A DNA stretch of 17,937 nt from JABMRP01 sp964444795 (GTDB taxonomy: Bacteria; Planctomycetota; Planctomycetia; Pirellulales; Thermoguttaceae). Every line of letters begins with the position of its first letter. The first letter of the stretch is position 1. The notes under the pieces were generated by a model. The model did no database searches and was not told the DNA's origin. It saw nothing but the letters and a program-made list of their open reading frames with translations. The DNA lies in the NCBI GenBank assembly GCA_964444795.1, contig CAYUIQ010000187.1, positions 1 through 17,937 on the forward strand, in the 5' to 3' direction. The position numbers and the translations under genes were made by a program. Positions 5,549 to 13,700 of the stretch are shown piece after piece.

Positions 5549-8500
5549 GTGCAAGGATGGCCCGCTCTGAAACGTCTCGGCAGAAACAACTCGGCCGGAC
5601 ACTGCTGCGCGACGCTCGGCAACGCGCGTGGAGATACTCTGCGCCGAATCTGGTTCGTCCTGCCCATGGCATGGGCCTTCGGGGCAATCATCGGACTCTC
5701 ACCGGCGTCGGCCCAGATCGCCTTGCCTCCGGTGCCTCCGACCGAACCGATTGCCGTGACGGCCGACTCCGCCGCGCAGTGGATCGCCGGTAGCGAAGAA
5801 GTCTGGCTATTGCAGGGCAACGTGACGATCGTCCAGGGCACGACCACCGCCCGCTGTGTGGAAGGGGTCCTTTGGATCACCCGCGACGGTCAGCCCGGGC
5901 AGGCAGCGCAGGGCCGTTCCAAAGTGGTCGCCCATCTGGACGGCGACGTGCGGATCGATTTTCGCCGTCAGGGCACGAGAGGCCGGTTGGCCGATCAGAC
6001 CTGGCTGGGACATTTTCAAACCACCGCCGCGGTGGAACTGAAAGCCGGCACCGTAACCGGCCGACCAGCGGTGGAGCCGGCCGTGTATCATCGGGCGGAA
6101 GCCGGACGGCGACAGGTGGGGGCGGTCCGGTTGGTCCAACACAGCGCGCCGATCGACGGCGTCGCGCCCAACGGGGCGACCCCCGGCAACGCGACGCCCG
6201 AGGGCACGCGCCGGATGCGCGCCTTCTCCCGAAGCAACGTTCTGGTCCAGGCCCAATGGTCGACCAATCCGACGACCAACCAGTCGACCGCGGTGATCGA
6301 TTCGGGCGTGAACCTGATCGTCGACGGGCTGGCGGAGTTCGATTCGATCGACGTCTCGACCGACCGGCTGGTGATCTGGACGAGCGGCCTGGAGGGTCTC
6401 GACACGACCGGAGGGACGTTTCAGGACGACGACCTTCCCCTGGAAATCTACATGGAGGGCAACGTCGTTTTCCGCCAGGGCGACCGGAAGATATCCGCCA
6501 CGCACATGTACTACGACGTGCGGCAGCAGGTGGGAATCGTGCTGGACGCGGAAATTCTCACGCCGGTGCCCGAGTACGACGGCTTGTTGAAGATGAAGGC
6601 CGCCGTCGTGCGGCAACTGGGGCGCGACCGGTTCTACGCCGAAGACGCGTTCGTCACCTCCAGCCGGATGGGCAGCCCCGGTTATCGCATACAGACCGGC
6701 AGCGCGGTCTTCGAGGATCACCAGCGGGTGGCCGTCGACGCGATCACCGGCCGCCCCTTACTCGATCCCGAGACACACCAACCGGTCATCCAGCACGAAC
6801 GATCGGTGACCAGTTGGAACAACCTGTTGCTTATCGAAAGTCTGCCGGTGTTCTACTGGCCGGTCATGGCGGCCGATCTGGAAGAGCCGTCCTTCTACGT
6901 CAGCCGGCTACGGATTAAGAACGACAGCGTCTTCGGCACGCAGGTACTCACCGCCTGGAACGGCTTCCAGTTGCTGGGGATCCACGACCGGCCCAAGGGA
7001 GTCAAGTGGGACATCGATCTCGACTACTTGAGCGACCGGGGTTTTGGCCACGGAACCACCGTGAAGTACAATCGTCCCCGGTCCTTGGGGCTGGAGGGCC
7101 CGAGCGTCGGGTCGGTCGACGCTTGGGGGATCTCCGACGGCGGGCTCGACAATCTGGGCCGCGACCGCCGCGCGTTGGTGCCCGAGAAGGACTATCGGTT
7201 CCGCCTCCACTGGCAGCACCGCCAGCAGTTGGCCAGCGATACGCAGTTCTCCGCCGAGGTGGGATGGATCAGCGATCGCAACTTCCTCGAGCAGTATTAC
7301 GAGAGGGAATGGGACGAACGGAAAGATGAGTCGACCGGGTTGGAATTCAAGCGAATCCGCGATAACACGTCGTGGAGCGTTACCGCCGACGCGCGGCTCA
7401 ACGACGGGTTTACGGAAACGGAATGGCTACCCCGGGCCGACCACTTCTGGCTGGGGCAATCGCTGCTGGGAAACCGGCTCTCGTGGTACGAGCATTCCAG
7501 CGCCGGCTACGCCCGGCTACGCGTTTCCAGCACGCCGGAAGACCCGGCCGACGCCGCGTCGTTCTCGTTGCTTCCCTGGGAGGTCGTGCGAAACGGCGAA
7601 CGGCTGGTCACGCGGCAGGAAATCGATTTCCCCGTGCAATGGGGACCGGTGAAATTCGTCCCCTACGCCCTGGGTGAATTGGGGCACTGGGGCGAGGACA
7701 TCAATGGCAACGACTTGCAGCGAGCCTATTATCAGGCGGGTCTCCGGGCGACCATGCCGATGTGGAAGATCGACCCGACGGTGGAGAATTGGCTGCTCAA
7801 CGTCCACGGCATCGCCCACAAGGTCGTGTTCGACGTCGAGTGCTCGCTGGCCGAGTCCAATCAGGATATGGCCGATCTGCCCCTCTACGATCAGATCGAC
7901 GACAATTCGATCGAAGCGTACCGCCGCCGGCTGGCCTTCCATACCTTCGGCGGCCCCGCTCCCGTACCGACGCGATTCGACGAACGCTTCTACGCCCTGC
8001 GCACCGGGATGGCCGGTTGGGTCACGGCGCCCGGTACGGAGATCGCCGACGACCTGATGGCCGTCCGCTTCGGTGCCCGCCAGCGATGGCAAACCAAAAG
8101 GGGAGTTCCCGGCAGTCGGCGGGTGATCGATTGGATCGAACTCGATACCCACGCCACCTGGTTCCCCAAAGCGGATCGCGACAACTACGGCAATTCGCTG
8201 GGGCTTGTCGATTACAACTTTCGCTGGCACGTGGGCGATCGGCTGACGCTGTTGTCCGACGGCATCTTCGATTTCTTCGACGACGGGCAACAGATCGTTA
8301 CGGTGGGCGGGTTCTTGACGCGACCGCCGCGGGGAAGCATGTACGTGGGGTTCCGCGTTCTGGAGGGACCGATCCACAGTCAGGTCCTCTCCTTCTCATA
8401 CAACTACCGCATGAGCCCCAAGTGGGTGTCGTCGTTCGGAACCTCGATCGATTTCCAAGACGTGGGCAATATCGGGCAAACGTTCCGCATCACCCGGATC

Positions 8501-8659
8501 GGCGAATCGCTGCTGCTCAGCGCCGGCTTCACCGTCGACGCCAGTCGCGGCAACGTCGGGGTCCACTTCGCCATCGAACCGCGGTTCCTTCCCAAGACAC
8601 GGCTGGGCCGGGTCGGCGGTGCCCAGATTCCCACGGCCGGCCTCTACGGCCTCGAATGA
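5549..8659 (+). CDS. lptD: LptD/OstA-like outer-membrane LPS-assembly protein
   Basis: About 1036 residues from GTG 5549. A hydrophobic signal segment IWFVLPMAWAFGAIIGL ends at SPASAQ. An OstA/LptA-like jelly-roll domain follows (ITADSA-like start, AVTADSAAQWIAG, VWLLQGNVTIVQG), then a second such block (LPLEIYMEGNVVFRQGD, KISATHMYYDVRQQVGIVLDAEI). The C-terminal LptD barrel region begins near PVFYWPVMAADLEEPS and carries regular strand pairs to the end (SFSYNYRMSPKWVSSFGTS, NVGVHFAIEPRFLP). LptD receives lipopolysaccharide from the periplasmic bridge and inserts it in the outer leaflet. It is larger than E. coli LptD (784 residues). Start is uncertain: GTG 5549 has no ribosome-binding site, while a CTG at 5639 is preceded by GGAG at five bases and directly precedes the signal peptide. 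A 15-bp-period insert lies at 6158-6202. The dgkA-like gene follows after seven bases. Confidence 0.85.
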   Translation: MQGWPALKRLGRNNSAGHCCATLGNARGDTLRRIWFVLPMAWAFGAIIGLSPASAQIALPPVPPTEPIAVTADSAAQWIAGSEEVWLLQGNVTIVQGTTTARCVEGVLWITRDGQPGQAAQGRSKVVAHLDGDVRIDFRRQGTRGRLADQTWLGHFQTTAAVELKAGTVTGRPAVEPAVYHRAEAGRRQVGAVRLVQHSAPIDGVAPNGATPGNATPEGTRRMRAFSRSNVLVQAQWSTNPTTNQSTAVIDSGVNLIVDGLAEFDSIDVSTDRLVIWTSGLEGLDTTGGTFQDDDLPLEIYMEGNVVFRQGDRKISATHMYYDVRQQVGIVLDAEILTPVPEYDGLLKMKAAVVRQLGRDRFYAEDAFVTSSRMGSPGYRIQTGSAVFEDHQRVAVDAITGRPLLDPETHQPVIQHERSVTSWNNLLLIESLPVFYWPVMAADLEEPSFYVSRLRIKNDSVFGTQVLTAWNGFQLLGIHDRPKGVKWDIDLDYLSDRGFGHGTTVKYNRPRSLGLEGPSVGSVDAWGISDGGLDNLGRDRRALVPEKDYRFRLHWQHRQQLASDTQFSAEVGWISDRNFLEQYYEREWDERKDESTGLEFKRIRDNTSWSVTADARLNDGFTETEWLPRADHFWLGQSLLGNRLSWYEHSSAGYARLRVSSTPEDPADAASFSLLPWEVVRNGERLVTRQEIDFPVQWGPVKFVPYALGELGHWGEDINGNDLQRAYYQAGLRATMPMWKIDPTVENWLLNVHGIAHKVVFDVECSLAESNQDMADLPLYDQIDDNSIEAYRRRLAFHTFGGPAPVPTRFDERFYALRTGMAGWVTAPGTEIADDLMAVRFGARQRWQTKRGVPGSRRVIDWIELDTHATWFPKADRDNYGNSLGLVDYNFRWHVGDRLTLLSDGIFDFFDDGQQIVTVGGFLTRPPRGSMYVGFRVLEGPIHSQVLSFSYNYRMSPKWVSSFGTSIDFQDVGNIGQTFRITRIGESLLLSAGFTVDASRGNVGVHFAIEPRFLPKTRLGRVGGAQIPTAGLYGLE
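6158..6202 (+). repeat. 15-bp-period insert in the lptD-like gene
   Basis: Three consecutive 15-base units (6158-6172, 6173-6187, 6188-6202) encode GVAPN, GATPG and NATPE, followed by GTRR. The units share the pattern (G/N)-A-T-P-x. The segment falls in a linker between the two OstA-like blocks and keeps the frame. Confidence 0.55.
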
Positions 8660-8666
8660 CACTCCC

Positions 8667-9056
8667 ATGGACGACCAACCAAACGGTTCTCCGCACCGCT
8701 GGAAGAACAAATTCCGCGACGCCTTTCGCGGCATGAAGGTGGGAGTTCGCGGGCAGAGCAGTTTCACGGCCCACTTCGTGGTCACCGCCATGGCCCTCGG
8801 CTTGGCGACCGTCTTGCGATGCACGCTGCTCCAGTGGTGCGTGATCCTGCTCTGCATCACGGTCGTCCTTGGGGCCGAGATGTTCAACAGCGCCTTGGAA
8901 GCCATGGGCAAGGCCGTCACCCGCCATCACGACCCCGACCTGGGCAACGCACTGGACATCAGTGCCGCCGCCGTGCTGATCGCCTCGCTGGGGGCCGCGG
9001 GAACCGGCACGGTGATTTTCGTCTACCGGGCAGGCGTGGTGCTGGCGTGGTGGTGA
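8667..9056 (+). CDS. Divergent DgkA-type diacylglycerol/undecaprenol kinase
   Basis: A 129-residue, three-helix integral membrane protein of the prokaryotic diacylglycerol kinase family (PF01219), which phosphorylates diacylglycerol or undecaprenol with ATP. An amphipathic N-terminus (RWKNKFRDAFRGMKVGVRG) leads into hydrophobic segments at about 36-50, 56-70 and 100-125. The signature is AEMFNSALEAMGKAV then ALDISAAAVLIASLG. Glu71, Asn74, Glu78 and Asp97 correspond to E. coli Glu69, Asn72, Glu76 and Asp95. The residues matching E. coli Glu28 and Lys94, both ATP-site residues, are Gln30 and Leu96 here. Substrate and even activity are therefore uncertain. The ATG at 8667 lies seven bases after the lptD stop, so the two share a transcript. 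DgkA recycles lipid released during envelope-glycan synthesis, which fits the neighbour. Confidence 0.85.
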   Translation: MDDQPNGSPHRWKNKFRDAFRGMKVGVRGQSSFTAHFVVTAMALGLATVLRCTLLQWCVILLCITVVLGAEMFNSALEAMGKAVTRHHDPDLGNALDISAAAVLIASLGAAGTGTVIFVYRAGVVLAWW

Positions 9057-9067
9057 CCGTCCCGATG

Positions 9068-9095
9068 TTGCAGGGCACGTCTGGGAAGGTACAAT
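9068..9095 (+). promoter_or_regulatory. Probable sigma70-type promoter for the hydrolase gene
   Basis: TTGCAG (9068-9073), 16 bases, then TACAAT (9090-9095). Transcription would start near 9102, about 24 bases before the ATG at 9126. Both boxes differ from consensus at only one or two positions. Confidence 0.5.
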
Positions 9096-9125
9096 ACGCT
9101 GGAGTGCCGTGCAAATCGGATCTGT

Positions 9126-10085
9126 ATGATGAGACGATTGATAGAGAGATTGTGCGCTGTGTGCCTGATCTGGGTGGCGCTATCTCTGGGCGTGCGCGCG
9201 GCCGAAGAAGAAAGCTATGAGTTGGCCTTCTCAACGTACGTCGGCGGCGGCCACTACAACGGCTTCTACGGTTCTCAGAACGGTTTCGTGGTCAAGCTCT
9301 CGCTTTGGTCTGGCCAGACACCCCCGAGCAAGGCTGCAATCACCGTTCATCATCCGGCCAACGGTAATGGAGCGGCTGTGGTGATCTGCCCCGGCGGAGG
9401 GTACGGAGGTTTGGTGACCGGACCAGAAGGGCACGGCATCGCGCGCTGGCTCAACGAACACGGTATCGTGGGAATCGTGCTGGAGTACGAGCTACCCAAA
9501 GGGCGGCCAATGATCCCGCTCGGCGATGTCCAGCGTGCGCTTCGCACGGCTCGCACCAACGCCGAAAGCTGGAAACTAGACGGGAATCGCATCGGAGTGA
9601 TGGGATTCTCCGCGGGCGGCCATTTGGCTTCGACCGCCGGGACGCACTTCGACGCGGGCGACCCGAAGGCGACCGATCCCATCGACCGCGTGAGTTGCCG
9701 CCCGGACTTCATGGTCTTGGTTTATCCGGTCATCACGATGGGTGAAAAAACCCATCGCGGGTCGAAACAGAACCTTTTGGGCAAAGACCCCTCGGCCGAA
9801 TCCATCGCGTTATTCTCCAACGAGACACAGGCGATGAAGAACACGCCACCCGCTTTCTTGGCGCACGCCAGAGGCGACAAGGTGGTCGTGCCGGATAACA
9901 GCCGGCTGTTTCACGAGGCACTCAGAGGCCACAACATCGCGAGTGAATATCTGGAGTCGCCGAGCGGCGGGCACGGCCTCAACGGCTATCGCGGACCGAT
10001 GTGGGAAGCGTGGCAAACAGGGGCACTGCGCTGGTTGGCCTCGCAGGAGATAATTCCCACGGCTTCCGCGAAAGTCGAGAAATGA
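9126..10085 (+). CDS. Secreted alpha/beta-hydrolase (acetyl-xylan-esterase-like) with foreign N-terminal segment
   Basis: A 319-residue protein with a signal peptide (MRRLIERLCAVCLIWVALS, cut near VRA-AEE). Residues 70-305 form an alpha/beta-hydrolase of the BD-FAE / 'xylanase' esterase group. The oxyanion motif is VVICPGGGYGGL (85-96), the nucleophile elbow GFSAGGHLAS carries Ser162, a probable acid Asp251 lies in HARGDKVVVPDNS, and the catalytic His283 is in GGHGL. The stretch STAGTHFDAGDPKATDPIDR is typical of planctomycete members. These enzymes probably remove acetyl or feruloyl groups from plant or algal polysaccharides outside the cytoplasm. Residues 30-58 (ELAFSTYVGGG, then NGFVVKLS) instead resemble SBBP-type beta-propeller repeats, so the N-terminus may be a fusion scar. 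ATG 9126 and ATG 9129 are adjacent; either could be used. Confidence 0.8.
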   Translation: MMRRLIERLCAVCLIWVALSLGVRAAEEESYELAFSTYVGGGHYNGFYGSQNGFVVKLSLWSGQTPPSKAAITVHHPANGNGAAVVICPGGGYGGLVTGPEGHGIARWLNEHGIVGIVLEYELPKGRPMIPLGDVQRALRTARTNAESWKLDGNRIGVMGFSAGGHLASTAGTHFDAGDPKATDPIDRVSCRPDFMVLVYPVITMGEKTHRGSKQNLLGKDPSAESIALFSNETQAMKNTPPAFLAHARGDKVVVPDNSRLFHEALRGHNIASEYLESPSGGHGLNGYRGPMWEAWQTGALRWLASQEIIPTASAKVEK

Positions 10086-10088
10086 CCT

Positions 10089-10439
10089 TTGATTTCGCGG
10101 CGACCAGACGGTCGTTGGAAAGAACGCCCCAGCCCGATTGTTCAGGCCGGGGGCGTCGCACCTTCCTTCTTCACCGCTCCAATCGCAAACGGTTTAGCCG
10201 TCTGCCACTTGATGATGAAGCAAACGCGCGAAGCGATCGGCCCGGACAAACTGGTGATCGCCAACGTGATCCGCGCCTGCTTCCAGGATCCCGGACTGGA
10301 GTATAGGCATTACTTCAACGTTTCGTATATCGAGGGATTCCTCGACAATGTCAGCACGGCGAGTTACGAGGAGTATGTGGCCAAAGGCATCGGTGCGGTG
10401 CAAAAGGCGGCCCGTCAGGGCAAGATCACTTGGAACTGA
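10089..10439 (+). pseudogene. Remnant of a secreted glycoside-hydrolase-like gene
   Basis: An in-frame stretch of 116 codons with no signal peptide, no good start (TTG without a ribosome-binding site) and an abrupt end at GKITWN. The right half (TREAIGPDKLVIANVIRAC, YFNVSYIEGFL, YEEYVAKGIGAVQKAARQG) resembles the interior of secreted putative glycosyl hydrolases (the 'hypothetical glycosyl hydrolase' groups); this family call is from memory and uncertain. The left half (PDGRWKERPSPIV, GGVAPSFFTAPIANGLAVC) looks like a different enzyme-type fold, as if two fragments were joined. It starts four bases after the hydrolase stop. I read it as a truncated relic, not a working enzyme. Confidence 0.5.
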
Positions 10440-10764
10440 TCGCCGCCATCGGTCAACCAACACCATCGGGCGCAGCCGATCTTTGAAATCCCCATCCAAC
10501 ACAGCCTTGAGATCCGTGATGAACGCAGTCCTTCTTGCGCGTGCCACCTCTTCCGGCAAAACCCGGCCTAATGCCAGAATCCGTTTATGCATCCGTGTGG
10601 CTGTGTGGCTTGACCTCTCGGGGGGCCCTTGATAGGATGGAGGACCCGAAAAAACAAGGCTCGTTTCAACCGTGACCGGTCGCGATCGCCCGCGCGGGCA
10701 CTTGCATCCACGCGTGCGGCCGCCGCCGCCCCCTGGCGGGCGTCCACACCAAAGGAACCTCCAC
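10440..10764 (+). promoter_or_regulatory. Non-coding stretch with promoter (10610-10638) and leader of the propeller-MoxR operon
   Basis: No gene is supported in this stretch. It contains a good sigma70-type promoter: TTGACC (10610-10615), 17 bases, TAGGAT (10633-10638). The start would be near 10645, giving a GC-rich leader of about 120 bases. At the end AAAGGA (10751-10756) sits eight bases before the ATG at 10765. On the minus strand, 10590-10440 reads as a smooth 50-codon stretch (MHKRILALGRVLPEEVARA and onward) that I cannot assign and that runs on antisense to the remnant before it; it may be another relic. Confidence 0.55.
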
Positions 10765-13700
10765 ATGAACCGAACACTATGTCGAAATGAAATCACCGCC
10801 CTTTGCGGGACGCTGCTGGGTCTTTTGACTTTGAGTGGTATCTTGCACGGTGAAGACAGGGCGCAAGAGATCATCGGCCAGAGCAAGCTTGCCGGAGGCG
10901 TCGTCGTGCATGTACACGGTGCCGACACTTCGTTACTGCAATCGATGCGGCAACAATCGCCAAACCTGCTCGGGCACTTGCTGGTGGCGCAAGAGGCTGA
11001 TGCCCGCGAGGCGCGCGAGAAGCTTGTCGAAGCCGGCACGCACGGCAAGATCTCCGTCGGCCGGTGGCAGTCGGGAACGCTGCCGTTTATCGAAAACTTC
11101 GTCAATATCTTGATCGTCGAGCAGGCGGATGCGGTATCGCGGGACGAAGTCTTGCGAGTACTCGTACCGGAGGGGATCGCATTTCTCGGTTCGGAAACAC
11201 TCGTCAAACCGCGTCCGGAAACGATGGACGACTGGCCGATGCAGTTGCACGACGCATCCGGCAATGCCGTGTCGAAAGACAAAGCGCTGAAGCCGCCGCT
11301 GAAGCAACTGCAATGGGTTGGCGGGCCGCGGTGGTCGCGCCATCACGACAAAATGTCTAGTGTTTCCGCTTGCGTGAGCGGCGACGGAAAGGTGTTTTAC
11401 ATCTTCGATGAAGGGAGCACCTATTCGCCTTACCTTCCCTGCCATTGGAAGCTCATTGCACGCGACGCGTTCAACGGCGTCGTATTGTGGAAACAGCCGA
11501 TTGCCAGGTGGACGGGCAACCTCTACGGACTGAAGAGCGGTCCGGCGACATTGCCTCGTCGATTGATCGTGGCCGGGCGCCGCGTTTGTGCCACGTTGGG
11601 CATCGAAGCGGCGATCTCCGTGATGGATTCGGGTAGCGGTGACATCCTGCAAACCATCGCCGGCACCGAGGGCACCGAGGAGATCATCCATGAAGACGGG
11701 TATCTCTACCTGGTAGCCGATACGAACGAAGAGAAGGACGAATACCAAAATGGGCCGCGCATGAATTTTCCCCGTGGCCGATGGATTCCGCGCACAAAAC
11801 AGGTCCTCTGCTGCGACCTCCAGCAAGGCGAAGTGCTTTGGTCGAAGTCCTTCGATTGGGTCGCGCCAAGTACCCTGACCACGTCGCGAGGCAAGGTTTA
11901 TTTCTTCGACGGCGAACAGGTGGTCGCTTTGAGTCGCGAGGATGGCAGCGTCTTGTGGAAGTCCGAGGCACTTCCCGTCTGGAAAGAAATGACCACCTTC
12001 TACGCGCCCAAGCTGGTCGTCCAGGGCGGCGTCGTGACATTTGTCGGCGGCGAAGGCTACGTACCCCATCGAGGATCGGCCGTGGGACAGGTCGCCGGGC
12101 TGTCGACGGAAAACGGGAAAGTGCTCTGGACCGCCAAACACCCTTCCGGGGGCTACCAGTCGCCCAGCGATCTGCTGATGATCGACGGCAAGATCTGGGG
12201 AGCCAACGTCACCTCGGGAAGTTCACAAAGCCCCACGGGCACCGGCGAAATCACGGCCCGAAACCCCGGCTCCGGCAAGGAAGAGGTGAAGTTCAACGAC
12301 ATCCCCGCCTATTGGTTCCACCACCGCTGCTATCCGGCCAAGGCGACCGAGGACTACCTGATCATGAGCCGGACCGGCACGGAGTTCGTCAACGTCAAGA
12401 CCGGCGAGTGGACATTGCATCACTGGGTGCGCGGCGCTTGCCTGTACGGCATTATGCCCGCCAACGGTCTGTTGTACGCGCCGCAACATCCGTGCTCTTG
12501 TTACATCGGTGCCAAGACGTACGGTTTTACGGCGCTGGCGCCCGCCAACTCGTCTGGGCGCGTGTTTCAAGCGATTCCCGACGACCAGCGGCTAACCGTC
12601 GTCGGCAACCGGGCAACCGCCTTCCCGCGGCAGCAGCCGCACGACCAGGGCGAGTGGCCCACGTACCGATCCGATCTCGCCCGAAGCGGGTTCGTTACCG
12701 GGATCACCCAGCCAAGCAAAATGAAGTGGTCCGTCGAACTCTCCGGCAAGCTGACTCAGCCCGTCGTTGCGGACGAGAAAGTGCTCGTGGCCGACAAAGA
12801 CAACCCGGTCCTACGTGCATTTGCCGCGCGCACGGGCGAACCCGTTTGGCGGTTCATCCCCGGGGGACGGATTGACTCGTCCCCGACCATCTACAAAGGA
12901 CTCGTTTACTTCGGAGCGACGGATGGGTTCATCTACTGCCTCGATCTGAACGATGGAGCGCTGCGTTGGAAATATCAGGCTGCCCCCGCGGTGGCCCATC
13001 ACATGTATCTGGAACGAATCGAAGCGACGCATCCGGTCCATGGCAACGTGCTGATCATGAACGACCGGCTGTATACCGTGGCCGGCCGTTCGATGTTTAC
13101 CAACGGCGGAATTCGCTTCTTGATTCTCGATGCGCTGACCGGCCGCAAAATCAAAGAGCATCTCATGGACGACAAGGTGCCGGGCACCGACGAACCGCTG
13201 CAGATGCGGCACGAGATTCTCAACATGCCGACGGCGCTCACCGATCTGCTTTCCTCCAACGGAAAGAAGATCTTCATGCGGTACCAGCCGTTCGACCTCG
13301 AAGGCAACCGCCTGGATCTCATGTTTGACGGCGGCCGGTACGGTTATGAACCGAATACCTATGGCCCGGACATGAAGGCGATTCATTCGAAACTCGGCGG
13401 CGACGACCAGCGGGGAGAAGACGCCCACCTGTTCCGCGGAACGGGATTCCTGGACGACAGTTGGTGGCATCGCACCTATTTGGTCTATGGCAAGTACCAG
13501 GCATCGGGCCACTCGGGTTACACGCAAGCCGGCGCCCAAGGCGCGCCGGCGGGACGCGCGATCACGTTCGACGAAGATCGAATCTATACCTGGGGACGGT
13601 TGCGGCGGTACTTCAGGTGGTCCGAGGAATACGTTTATCACTTGCACGCCAAGAACTACGACTACCAGGACCAATGGAGCGTCGCGTTGCCGATTCTGGT

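Noticed and set aside
7517..8377. 286-codon minus-strand frame inside the lptD-like gene
   Set aside because: It is antisense to the conserved barrel region with no start signals; a shadow frame.
10672..10764. Upstream extension of the propeller gene to 10672
   Set aside because: The added residues are Arg/Pro-rich leader sequence; ATG 10765 has AAAGGA at eight bases and begins a proper signal peptide.
10933..12141. 402-codon minus-strand frame opposite the propeller gene
   Set aside because: No domain, and it is antisense to clear PQQ-repeat sequence.
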